This document shows, piece by piece, positions 7,544 to 15,675 of a stretch of DNA of 64,000 bases. The notes under the pieces were generated by a model. The model was not told the DNA's origin and searched no databases. It was given only the letters and a program-made list of their open reading frames with translations. How positions within the stretch are numbered: position 1 is the first letter of the stretch; the number at the start of each line of letters is the position of its first letter. The position numbers were made by a program, and so were the translations under genes. Source of the stretch: Parabacteroides distasonis. Lineage in GTDB: Bacteria > Bacteroidota > Bacteroidia > Bacteroidales > Tannerellaceae. The DNA is taken from assembly GCA_021531775.1 (NCBI GenBank), contig JAFBIU010000007.1:53105-117104 (forward strand). Direction: 5' to 3'.

Positions 7544-9601
7544 ATGAAACGAATTATGTTCTCGATCATGACAGCAGCCGCTGTAACTGCCTGTACAAAC
7601 CAGACTCCGCAGAGCAGCCACACAGCGACAGAACCGTTCAACTATGTAGTTGATCAATTTGCAGACCTGCAAATCCTGCGTTATCAAGTACCCGCTTTCG
7701 AACAATTACCTTTGCGTCAGAAGCAGTTGTTGTATCACCTCTCTGAGGCGGCCTTGATGGGTCGTGATATTCTCTTCGACCAGAATTGCCGTTACAACTT
7801 GGCCATCCGACGCACCTTGGAAGCGATTTATCAATCGTATAAAGGAGACCGGAACAGTGCAGACTTCCAAGCCTTGGAGATCTACCTGAAACGGGTTTGG
7901 TTTGCCAACGGCATCCATCACCATTATGCAGAAGACAAGTTCCAACCCGGTTTCTCACCCGAATTTCTGATGAATTGTGTACACCAGTTGTCTGCAGCAC
8001 AGTTGCCGCTCCGGCCGAACCAGACAGTGGACCAGTTCATGGCTGAGATATTCCCCATTATCTTCAATCCGACGCTCATGGCCAAACGGACGGTCCAAAG
8101 TGGCGATGGCGACTGGATCGAAGCATCAGCCAACAACTACTATGGAGCTGGCGTAACCTTGCAAGAGGCAGAACAGTTTTATGGCAAGATGAAAGCCGAA
8201 GGAGACACCCTGCATCCCATCTCCTATGGCCTCAACAGCCGCTTAGTGAAAGAACAGGGAGCACTGGTCGAGAAGGTCTGGAAAGTGGGTGGCCTCTACT
8301 CCGCAGCCATTGAGCGCATTGTTGATCAGTTGCAACAGGCACTCCCCTTTGCAGATAACGAGGCGCAAAAGGGCATCATCAACAAACTGATTGAGTACTA
8401 TCAAACCGGGGACTTGAAGACCTTCGACGCCTATTCGATCCTGTGGGTAGAAGATACAGAGTCGGAGGTGGACTTCGTCAACGGATTCATTGAAACCTAT
8501 GGTGATCCGGTGGGTATGAAAGCCAGCTGGGAATCGACCGTGAACTTCATCAACAAGGAGGCAACGGAACGTACCAAGATCATCAGCCAAAATGCCCAAT
8601 GGTTTGAGGACCATTCGCCGGTTGATGACCGTTTCAAGAAGGCCGAAGTAAAGGGTGTAAGTGCCAAGGTGATTACAGTAGCCATGTTGGGTGGAGACTG
8701 TTATCCGGCTACCCCGATCGGTATCAACCTGCCGAATGCCGACTGGATCCGTCGCGATCATGGATCCAAATCGGTTACCATTGAGAACATCACGGAGGCC
8801 TACTCAAATGCCTCCTTAGGAAATGGTTTCAACGAAGAATTCATGTGGAGCGATGCTGAACGTGAACAGGCAAAACGCTATGGTTTCTTGACCAGCAACT
8901 TGCATACAGACCTGCACGAATGTCTGGGACATGGATCCGGACAGCTTCTGCCGAACACCGACCCGGATGCTCTGAAAGCGTACAGTTCAACACTCGAAGA
9001 GGCTCGTGCCGACCTGTTCGGTCTATACTACATGGCAGACAACAAGATGGTCGAGTTAGGACTGGTACCTGATGCAGAGGCTTTCAAGGCAGAATACTAC
9101 AACTTCATGATGAACGGCTTGATGACCCAATTGGTGCGCATTGAACCGGGCAAGAATGTGGAAGAGGCACACATGCGTAACCGTCAGCTGATTGCTCGCT
9201 GGGCCTACGAGAAGGGACAAGCAGAACAGGTAGTCGAACTGAAAAAACGCGATGACAAGACCTATGTCGTCATCAACGATTATGCCAAATTACGCGACCT
9301 GTTTGGACAACTGTTAGCTGAGGTGCAACGTATCAAGAGCGAAGGGGACTTTGCTGCCGGTAAGCAGTTGGTTGAAAACTATGGCGTCAAAGTGGATCCG
9401 ACACTGCATCAAGAGATCCTGGAGCGTTATGCCCACTTGAACCTGGCTCCCTACAAAGGTTTTGTCAATCCGGTCATGAAAGAGGTGAAGAATGCAGCAG
9501 GCGAAGTAAGCGATATCACCTTGGACTATACCGAAGGTTACGTGGAACAGATGTTACGTTACAGCCGAGATTATTCTTTCCTGCCCACCTATAACGAATA
9601 A
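7544..9601 (+). CDS. Dipeptidyl-peptidase III (peptidase family M49), lipoprotein
   Basis: This 685-residue zinc peptidase removes dipeptides from the N-terminus of oligopeptides. The zinc motif HECLGH is at residues 458-463, in the HExxGH spacing that defines family M49. The second motif EEARAD is at residues 485-490 and supplies the third zinc ligand. A lipoprotein signal peptide (MKRIMFSIMTAAAVTAC, lipobox VTAC) shows it is exported, as in other Bacteroidales DPP III proteins. The likely role is peptide use in the envelope. A DNA-alkylation-repair-like gene begins 3 bases after the stop, so the two form an operon. Confidence 0.95.
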   Translation: MKRIMFSIMTAAAVTACTNQTPQSSHTATEPFNYVVDQFADLQILRYQVPAFEQLPLRQKQLLYHLSEAALMGRDILFDQNCRYNLAIRRTLEAIYQSYKGDRNSADFQALEIYLKRVWFANGIHHHYAEDKFQPGFSPEFLMNCVHQLSAAQLPLRPNQTVDQFMAEIFPIIFNPTLMAKRTVQSGDGDWIEASANNYYGAGVTLQEAEQFYGKMKAEGDTLHPISYGLNSRLVKEQGALVEKVWKVGGLYSAAIERIVDQLQQALPFADNEAQKGIINKLIEYYQTGDLKTFDAYSILWVEDTESEVDFVNGFIETYGDPVGMKASWESTVNFINKEATERTKIISQNAQWFEDHSPVDDRFKKAEVKGVSAKVITVAMLGGDCYPATPIGINLPNADWIRRDHGSKSVTIENITEAYSNASLGNGFNEEFMWSDAEREQAKRYGFLTSNLHTDLHECLGHGSGQLLPNTDPDALKAYSSTLEEARADLFGLYYMADNKMVELGLVPDAEAFKAEYYNFMMNGLMTQLVRIEPGKNVEEAHMRNRQLIARWAYEKGQAEQVVELKKRDDKTYVVINDYAKLRDLFGQLLAEVQRIKSEGDFAAGKQLVENYGVKVDPTLHQEILERYAHLNLAPYKGFVNPVMKEVKNAAGEVSDITLDYTEGYVEQMLRYSRDYSFLPTYNE

Positions 9602-9604
9602 GTC

Positions 9605-10309
9605 ATGGAAGAAATCAAGGTACAAGAGACGTTGCAAGCCATCCGCAAACGGCTTCGTCTCGCCATGAACGGCGTCATTGCCAGCAGTATGCGTGAGAAG
9701 GGAATGCAATACAAACTCATCTTTGGTGTACCTTTTCCTGAGATTCGTCAAATCGCATCCGGTTTTGAACCGGATGCTGACTTGGCGGAGGCTTTGTGGC
9801 AAGCGGATGTACGCGAGTTGAAGTTATTGGCAACCATGCTCTATCCGGCCTCCCAATTCCGACTGATCACGGCCCAATGCTGGATCACTGAAATTCCCTA
9901 TATGGAGGTAGCCGAACAGGCAGCTCGATTCCTCTATGCCCGAATGCCGGAATCGGACGAGGCCCTGTTCCGTTTGCTCTATAACCGGAAGGCTCCCTTT
10001 GCCCGCAGTGTAGCCTTCTTGGCACTGATGCACCGAATGGCTGCTGGTGAAACCATCCAACACAACTTGTTCAATGCTTTTTGGATCGAATCGATCCGTA
10101 GCCTGACCAGTGCCTCTTTTCAGGCATCGTGGAATGAGAAACAAGCGGCCCTCAAAGCCTTGAAACAGTATGAACGTCAATCGGAAGAGCAGGCACGTCG
10201 GGTGTTGCTTGAACTGGCTTACTTACGCCAATCCGATCAACCGGAATTACGAGAAATATACGAAGATTTGCACTTCGAATGGGAATATACTTGGGGATTT
10301 CACAAATAG
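9605..10309 (+). CDS. AlkD-like DNA alkylation repair protein (HEAT-repeat)
   Basis: The protein has 234 residues, mostly alpha-helical, with the repeat pattern of the AlkD/DNA alkylation repair family. Examples are REKGMQYKLIFGVPFPEIR near the start and AFARSVAFLALMHRMA-like helices in the middle. Family members bind alkylated or otherwise bulky DNA lesions with stacked HEAT-like helices; some are glycosylases and others have no shown activity. I cannot confirm the catalytic aspartate by eye. The ATG is 3 bases after the DPP III stop, implying translational coupling, though the two functions have no evident link. Confidence 0.72.
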   Translation: MEEIKVQETLQAIRKRLRLAMNGVIASSMREKGMQYKLIFGVPFPEIRQIASGFEPDADLAEALWQADVRELKLLATMLYPASQFRLITAQCWITEIPYMEVAEQAARFLYARMPESDEALFRLLYNRKAPFARSVAFLALMHRMAAGETIQHNLFNAFWIESIRSLTSASFQASWNEKQAALKALKQYERQSEEQARRVLLELAYLRQSDQPELREIYEDLHFEWEYTWGFHK

Positions 10310-10320
10310 CCCTATCTTTG
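10291..10320 (+). promoter_or_regulatory. Promoter of the glycine-lipid operon
   Basis: TTG (10291-10293), a 19-base spacer and TATCTTTG (10313-10320) match the Bacteroidetes promoter. The upstream half lies inside the last codons of the AlkD-like gene. The transcript would start about 15 bases before the ATG at 10343. Confidence 0.6.
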
Positions 10321-10342
10321 TTCCTCGAATAGATGAAACAAA

Positions 10343-11164
10343 ATGGCAGAAGAAGCGATTAAACAGATAAATGTGAAAGAGGTCTTGCGGCAGAAGGCAC
10401 CATCGGTTGCAGGCAAGATTCCCGGTTTCGTGGTCAATTGGTTGGCTCGTCTCATTCATCAAGAGGAACTAAATGAGGTATTACGACGTTACCACCACCT
10501 GCAGGGAGTCGATTTCATGCAGCAACTGATCCGCTATTTCGACATCCAGTTAGAGGTAGTTCACAAAGAGCGTTTGCCCCAAACAGGACGCCATATCTTC
10601 GTCTCCAACCATCCGTTAGGAGGTCTGGACGGTATCTGTCTGGCTGCCCTCATCGGATCGCATTACGACAAGAAGGTCCAGTATTTGGTCAACGACATAC
10701 TGATGCACATTCCCAACTTGACATCCATCTTTGTGCCGATCAACAAACATGGTGCACAAAGCAAACGGAACGTGTCGATGTTAGAAGCGGCATATGCTTC
10801 CGATGATCAGGTAATCACCTTTCCAGCCGGACTCTGTTCACGTCTGATTGAGGGGCGGGTACAGGATCTGTATTGGCACAAGTCGTTCATCAAAAAGGCA
10901 ATCCAATATCAACGTGATGTGGTTCCGATCTTTTTTGCCGCCCACAATTCATCCCGTTTCTACCAGATAGCCCACTGGCGTGAAAAGTTAGGAATTCGTA
11001 TGAACTACGAAATGTTGCTACTGCCTGATGAAATGTTTCGTTGCAAACACCAGTCTTTTCAAATCCATATCGGGGAACCCATTCCCTGGCAAACGTTCGA
11101 CCAACGACAGACGCCACTCGAATGGGCAGCATGGGTACGAAAGACTGTTTACAATCTCAAATAA
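10343..11164 (+). CDS. glsA: Lysophospholipid-type O-acyltransferase, probable GlsA
   Basis: This 273-residue acyltransferase is related to PlsC and probably adds the second, ester-linked fatty acid to N-acyl-glycine in glycine (or serine) lipid synthesis at the inner membrane. The family's catalytic block reads SNHPLGGLDG at about residue 90. Here His and Asp are separated by five residues, not the four of the usual HX4D motif. TFPAG-like and PIFFAAHNSSRF blocks follow. The gene is followed 13 bases later by the GNAT-type N-acyltransferase, the same pair known as glsA/glsB in Bacteroides thetaiotaomicron. The assignment rests mainly on this pairing. Confidence 0.8.
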   Translation: MAEEAIKQINVKEVLRQKAPSVAGKIPGFVVNWLARLIHQEELNEVLRRYHHLQGVDFMQQLIRYFDIQLEVVHKERLPQTGRHIFVSNHPLGGLDGICLAALIGSHYDKKVQYLVNDILMHIPNLTSIFVPINKHGAQSKRNVSMLEAAYASDDQVITFPAGLCSRLIEGRVQDLYWHKSFIKKAIQYQRDVVPIFFAAHNSSRFYQIAHWREKLGIRMNYEMLLLPDEMFRCKHQSFQIHIGEPIPWQTFDQRQTPLEWAAWVRKTVYNLK

Positions 11165-11177
11165 TAACTGACAAAAC

Positions 11178-12146
11178 ATGGAAGAAATCATTCAACCGAT
11201 AGCGCGTTCCCTCTTGAAAGCGGAACTGACGAAAGAGAAGCTTTTGCGTCGTACCAATAAGTCGAACAACGAAATCTACATCGTAACGGCTCACGATGCT
11301 CCGCAGGTAATGCGCGAGATCGGTCGTCTGCGGGAAGTGGCTTTCCGCTACTATGGCGGAGGTACCGGCTTGGCTATGGACATTGACGAATATGACACGA
11401 TGGAAAATCCCTACCGGCAACTGCTGGTTTGGGATCCGGAAGAAGAACAGATCTTAGGGGGCTATCGATTTCTCTGTGGATCCGATATACGTTTCGATGC
11501 CAACCAAAAGCCGGTATTGGCGACTGCCCATCTATTCAACTACTCCCCCACTTTCATTCGGGATTACCTGCCCTTTACAGTCGAGTTGGGCCGCTCTTTC
11601 GTGACACTGGAGTATCAGGCAACGCGCTCCAGCAGTCGTGGACTGTTCGTACTGGACAATTTATGGGATGGTTTGGGAGCACTCTCTGTCGTGGATCCGA
11701 CCTTGAAATATTACTTTGGTAAAGTCACCATGTACAACACCTACAATCAGGCAGCCCGCAACCTGATTCTCTATTTTCTGCAACGTCATTTTGCAGATAA
11801 GCAAAACTTGGTGACGCCCATTGAACCGCTTTGTATCGATATCGACTTGGAACAGATGCAGCAACTCTTTCCCTACGACACATTTAAGGAGAACTACAAG
11901 GTATTGAACCAAGAGGTGCGTAAATTGGGGATCAATGTGCCTCCCTTAGTCAATGCCTATATGAGTCTCTCACCCAAAATGCGCGTGTTTGGTACAGCCA
12001 TCAACCACGAGTTTGGTGAGGTTGAAGAGACTGGCATTCTGATAGCCATTGATGAAATTTTGGAAGAAAAAAAGAAACGTCACATCGAAAGTTATCTGAC
12101 CAATCATGCTGCCGACTTATCTGGAGATAGGGACCATCGTCAGTAG
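11178..12146 (+). CDS. glsB: GNAT-fold hemolysin-type N-acyltransferase, probable GlsB
   Basis: This 322-residue protein resembles the OlsB/hemolysin-like acyltransferases, which use acyl carrier protein to N-acylate an amino acid. It probably makes N-acyl-glycine, the substrate of the preceding GlsA-like enzyme. Visible family features include REVAFRYYGGGTGLAMDIDEYD near residue 56, LLVWDPEEEQILGGYRF near residue 82, and the ELGRSFV stretch near residue 138. Its last 41 bases overlap the start of the cardiolipin synthase gene, so glsA-glsB-cls is a tightly coupled lipid operon. A serine in place of glycine as substrate remains possible, as in Porphyromonas. Confidence 0.8.
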   Translation: MEEIIQPIARSLLKAELTKEKLLRRTNKSNNEIYIVTAHDAPQVMREIGRLREVAFRYYGGGTGLAMDIDEYDTMENPYRQLLVWDPEEEQILGGYRFLCGSDIRFDANQKPVLATAHLFNYSPTFIRDYLPFTVELGRSFVTLEYQATRSSSRGLFVLDNLWDGLGALSVVDPTLKYYFGKVTMYNTYNQAARNLILYFLQRHFADKQNLVTPIEPLCIDIDLEQMQQLFPYDTFKENYKVLNQEVRKLGINVPPLVNAYMSLSPKMRVFGTAINHEFGEVEETGILIAIDEILEEKKKRHIESYLTNHAADLSGDRDHRQ

Positions 12147-13545
12147 CCTCTTCATGCTACTCTACACGATAACGATATTGGGTTTGGTGGCCGTGATCAT
12201 CTTGGAGAATCGCAACCCGCTAAAAACAATACCGTGGGTGATTGTGTTGTTGTTGACACCTGGTGTCGGACTGATTTTCTATTTCTTTTTCGGACAAGAC
12301 AACCGCAAACAACGCATCATTTCCCATCGTACCTATCGACGCATCATGAAACGTCCGAAGATCGGGCAATTGCCACCCGACTATTGCGAGGTGCCGCCTA
12401 CCTATAAACCATTGGCTACGCTATTGAGCAACAGTAACCATTCTTCATTGCTCTACGGAACGGAAATCAAAATATACACGAATGGAGCCGACAAATTCAA
12501 AGATCTGTTGGCAGCCATCGAACAGGCACAGCATCACATCCACTTACAGTATTATATCTTCTGCGAAGACGAGATTGGCCAACAGGTACAAGCGGCACTC
12601 ATCGCCAAAGCATTGGCCGGTGTGCAGGTGCGTGTGCTCTATGACGATGTGGGATGCTGGAATGTACCCGATCGGTTCTTTAACGAAATGCGTCAGGCGG
12701 GCATTGAAGTCTATGCCTTCCTGAAGGTGGCTTTTCCGATCTTCACCAGCAAGGTGAACTACCGGAATCACCGGAAAATTGTCGTCATCGATGGCAAGAT
12801 CGGTTTCATGGGCGGCATGAACATTGCAGATCGGTACGACAAGGGCATTGGTTGGGGAACTTGGCGGGACTCGCACTTCCGATTGGAAGGGCGAGGAGTC
12901 TTGGGATTACAATCCTCCTTCCTGATTGACTGGTACGTGGCCAGCAAGCAGCTGTTGAAAGATCCGGTCTATTATCCGAAAACAGCAGTCCATAGCGACA
13001 ACATCCTGCAAATAGCCACCAGTGGACCCGTAGGTCCCTGGCGTACGCTCTTGCAGGCCACTATCTTTGCCATAGCCAATGCCAAACACTCGATCTATAT
13101 CCAAACGCCCTACTTCCTACCCACCGAAGGATTGAATCAGACCTTGCAAACGGCGGCATTAGGAGGTGTAGATGTACGGCTCATGTTGCCGTTGCGTTCA
13201 GACACCCGGAGTGTCAACATGGCCAGCCACTCCTTCATCGATGATATGGTGAAAGCCGGGGCGAAGGTCTATTTCTACAAACCGGGATTCCTCCATGCCA
13301 AGGTGCTGATCATCGATGACCAGCTCTGTAGCATCGGATCGGCCAACATGGATTTCCGCAGCTTCGAACACAATTTTGAGATCAATGCCTTTGTCTATCA
13401 AGCCAGTTTTGCCAAGCAAATGAAAAAGGTGTTCCAGCACGATATGCTACAATGTGATCGACTCATTCCCTCAGTCTGGCTGAAGCGACCACTCAAACAG
13501 CGGTTGTCGGAGTCCTTTATGCGTCTGTTTTCTCCCCTTCTTTAA
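12106..13545 (+). CDS. cls: Cardiolipin synthase (phospholipase D family)
   Basis: The protein has 479 residues. Two N-terminal transmembrane helices (about residues 9-30 and 40-60) precede two phospholipase-D domains. The HKD motifs are NHRKIVVIDGKIGFMGG (H222, K224) and LHAKVLIIDDQLCSIGSAN (H397, K399). Both are complete, as needed for phosphatidyl transfer between two phosphatidylglycerols in the inner membrane. The start at 12106 lies inside the end of glsB (41-base overlap), so translation is probably coupled. The 3' end overlaps the convergent rsmD by 29 bases. Confidence 0.95.
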   Translation: MLPTYLEIGTIVSSLFMLLYTITILGLVAVIILENRNPLKTIPWVIVLLLTPGVGLIFYFFFGQDNRKQRIISHRTYRRIMKRPKIGQLPPDYCEVPPTYKPLATLLSNSNHSSLLYGTEIKIYTNGADKFKDLLAAIEQAQHHIHLQYYIFCEDEIGQQVQAALIAKALAGVQVRVLYDDVGCWNVPDRFFNEMRQAGIEVYAFLKVAFPIFTSKVNYRNHRKIVVIDGKIGFMGGMNIADRYDKGIGWGTWRDSHFRLEGRGVLGLQSSFLIDWYVASKQLLKDPVYYPKTAVHSDNILQIATSGPVGPWRTLLQATIFAIANAKHSIYIQTPYFLPTEGLNQTLQTAALGGVDVRLMLPLRSDTRSVNMASHSFIDDMVKAGAKVYFYKPGFLHAKVLIIDDQLCSIGSANMDFRSFEHNFEINAFVYQASFAKQMKKVFQHDMLQCDRLIPSVWLKRPLKQRLSESFMRLFSPLL

Positions 13546-14074
13546 CGAAAATGCTGAAATTGACCGATCCATATACCCGATGCTGATAAAAATAGGGCAG
13601 ATCGGAAAAATCGTTGGTTTTAGGATGCTCCATCACAAAAAGACCGCCATCGCGCAACAGATTTCCCTCCAATACCAACCGAGGCACATCGGGCAATTCG
13701 GGCAATGCATAGGGAGGATCAGCAAAAATGAAGTCAAATCCCTCCAGAGGGGCCGTATGCAGGTAACGGAATACATCCCCCCGAATCAACTGCAGGGCTT
13801 CTGTCTTCAATTCTTTGGCCACCTTCGCAATGAACGAAGCGTGGGCATTGTTCTTTTCAACGGCAGTCACACGCCGGCAACCACGCGAAACCAACTCAAA
13901 CGAGATACTGCCTGTTCCGGCAAATAAATCCAAGGCATCCAACCCCTCCCAATCAATCAGGTTATTCAAGACGTTGAAGAGATTCTCCTTGGCAAAATCG
14001 GTCGTCGGTCGGGCACTGAACGAAGAGGGCACATCGAAACGACGACGTCCATAAATTCCACTTATGATTCGCAT
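13517..14074 (-). CDS. rsmD: 16S rRNA (guanine(966)-N2)-methyltransferase RsmD
   Basis: RsmD methylates G966 of 16S rRNA during 30S assembly. The 185-residue protein begins at MRIISGIYGRRRF (ATG at 14074), the standard RsmD start; a longer frame from 14113 adds residues not seen in the family. The RPTTDFAKENLFNVL block, the SAM-binding LDLFAGTGSISFEL and the catalytic FADPPY motif are all present. The start overlaps the DUF3822 gene by 13 bases, so the two are one operon. The stop overlaps the end of cls on the other strand by 29 bases. Confidence 0.95.
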   Translation of the reverse strand: MRIISGIYGRRRFDVPSSFSARPTTDFAKENLFNVLNNLIDWEGLDALDLFAGTGSISFELVSRGCRRVTAVEKNNAHASFIAKVAKELKTEALQLIRGDVFRYLHTAPLEGFDFIFADPPYALPELPDVPRLVLEGNLLRDGGLFVMEHPKTNDFSDLPYFYQHRVYGSVNFSIFVKEGEKTDA

Positions 14075-14883
14075 AAAAACAATGAAATGATTTCCAATGG
14101 CACCTCGTTCCACTGGGAACTGATCAAATAAGCCTCAGATGGGACCGCCAGCTCCCGGACGTGACGTACATAAGCCGACAAGAAAGAGATGATCTCCGGT
14201 ACATCTTTACCGCCTATCCACAGATCATCCTTCTCAACCTGTAGTCCCAACTGTTGCCATACATATAATATATAATAGACCGCATTCTCTGACGCACGCA
14301 AGGCGAAAGAGTTACAAAAGAGGAGTCGTCCGAAGCGGAAAGCTACCACATCTATCCATCCATCGTGAAAAAGTACATACAGAGCAGCCGTGGAAACTGC
14401 CTGATTCTGTTTTTGCCAAAGTGTCAGTACAGACGAGAGATAGTGACGGAAAATAGGCTTCGTCAGCTGCTTGCAGCACCAGGTGTACAATGCCTGGTCT
14501 GCACCATACAACAGGGCATGACGGCCTGGGACGGAGGTGTCCGAAAGGCAACAGCTATCCGGATCTGCAAAACTGAAAGCAAACCAAGCAGCCTTTTCCT
14601 CATCGTCCAAATCCTCATCCGGAACCCAAGTGTAATGAGAGGCACCCCCTTGTACGAACAACTGCTGATAACGCCACTGCAGACAAGGATTCTCGTTCCA
14701 CAACTGCTGCATCGCCTCTACACGGGAAACCCCAGACACAAACGGGACCACCGCATGAAAAAAGGACTCTGCCTGCAGAGGGGAATAGCCGGAAAAAGAA
14801 AATCCATCCGGCCGAAGCCGAATGGATATCCTATATTCCTCTGAATGATGTTGCGTCAACGCATCTGGAATCTGTATAATCAT
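14062..14883 (-). CDS. DUF3822 family protein
   Basis: The protein has 273 residues from the ATG at 14883 (MIIQIPDALTQ). It matches the Bacteroidetes DUF3822 family as I know it: an actin/ASKHA-like soluble protein of unknown function that is regularly found just before rsmD. Visible traits are the N-terminal LTQHHSEEYRISIRLRPDGFSFSGYS, a central HDGWIDVVAFRFGRLLFCNSF strand pair, and the late WIGGKD. The gene overlaps rsmD by 13 bases and lies 10 bases behind the upstream gene, so all three form a minus-strand operon. No catalytic role can be inferred. Confidence 0.8.
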   Translation of the reverse strand: MIIQIPDALTQHHSEEYRISIRLRPDGFSFSGYSPLQAESFFHAVVPFVSGVSRVEAMQQLWNENPCLQWRYQQLFVQGGASHYTWVPDEDLDDEEKAAWFAFSFADPDSCCLSDTSVPGRHALLYGADQALYTWCCKQLTKPIFRHYLSSVLTLWQKQNQAVSTAALYVLFHDGWIDVVAFRFGRLLFCNSFALRASENAVYYILYVWQQLGLQVEKDDLWIGGKDVPEIISFLSAYVRHVRELAVPSEAYLISSQWNEVPLEIISLFLCES

Positions 14884-14893
14884 ACAAGTGCGA

Positions 14894-15583
14894 TTACTCC
14901 CAGTTTCCGGCGTTGTTGTTGATCTCTTCCAACGAACCAACACGCAAACCAGCATATTTACCCTGCTTGGTAGCCTTGTCGATCAAGTTGTAAGTCAACT
15001 GTGCATCCAAGTCACGCAGATAACTTGCTGTCGGCACCTGGCACTGGAACACCTTGATTTCATATCCTGAACCAGACTTCAACGTTGTTGTATCCATCTC
15101 GAATTTCAGTTTTTCACCCGGTACAGCCGGCACAAATGCCATGTCATCTACGTTGTAACCCTTGCCTAACAATGTGTCAACAGCCAAGATCCAAACTGTA
15201 TCACGCTTGAAGCCCTTCAAACCGGCATCTTCAACCTCTTTCCAGTTACCTGATTTCTTAGCTTTCTGGATCAAGGCAACGGCCTTCTGTTCGGTCATAC
15301 CCTTCTCCAACTGTTCATCCGTCAAAACGCCCTCCTTTACCAGGAACGGAAGTTTTTCCTCTTTCAAGAACTTCGCCAGGTCAGCAAAGCTACCAGCGTG
15401 AGCCTTGTGGATGTTCTTGTACTCAATCTGAGCCTTACGAATCTCAATCAATCGAGCGATGATCGCTTTTTCACGTGCTTCCTTCTCATCCTGGAACTCG
15501 ATCGGTTTCATAATACTCATGTAACACATGTAAGCAAGCAGAACCACTGCTGCAGCCAACAAAATCTTCAAAATTACTTTCAT
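14894..15583 (-). CDS. Conserved membrane-anchored protein of unknown function
   Basis: The protein has 229 residues from the ATG at 15583 (MKVILKILLAAAVVLLAYMCYMSIMKP). One N-terminal transmembrane helix is followed by a long charged helix (about residues 32-55) containing ARLIEIRKAQIEYK, which resembles the start of pilin-like or coiled-coil segments. A soluble domain with several beta strands follows. No enzyme motif is visible. It is the first gene of a three-gene minus-strand operon with DUF3822 and rsmD. It is probably a periplasm-facing inner membrane protein, which is inference from the anchor. Confidence 0.8.
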   Translation of the reverse strand: MKVILKILLAAAVVLLAYMCYMSIMKPIEFQDEKEAREKAIIARLIEIRKAQIEYKNIHKAHAGSFADLAKFLKEEKLPFLVKEGVLTDEQLEKGMTEQKAVALIQKAKKSGNWKEVEDAGLKGFKRDTVWILAVDTLLGKGYNVDDMAFVPAVPGEKLKFEMDTTTLKSGSGYEIKVFQCQVPTASYLRDLDAQLTYNLIDKATKQGKYAGLRVGSLEEINNNAGNWE

Positions 15584-15616
15584 GGTTTGTATGTATTTTA
15601 AATTTATTTCGTTCGG

Positions 15617-15624
15617 CAAATTTA
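15617..15624 (-). promoter_or_regulatory. -7 element of the membrane protein/DUF3822/rsmD operon
   Basis: Read on the minus strand this is TAAATTTG, a match to TAnnTTTG, 33 bases before the ATG at 15583. No -33 match is evident. Confidence 0.4.
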
Positions 15625-15675
15625 AAAAAGAATATTTAATGCACTACCTTTATCGCCAAAATTATTATCGACAAA

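Noticed and set aside
13517..13545. Frameshift or assembly error at the cls/rsmD junction
   Set aside because: Both proteins end with intact, plausible C-termini; a 29-base convergent overlap is tolerable in compact genomes.
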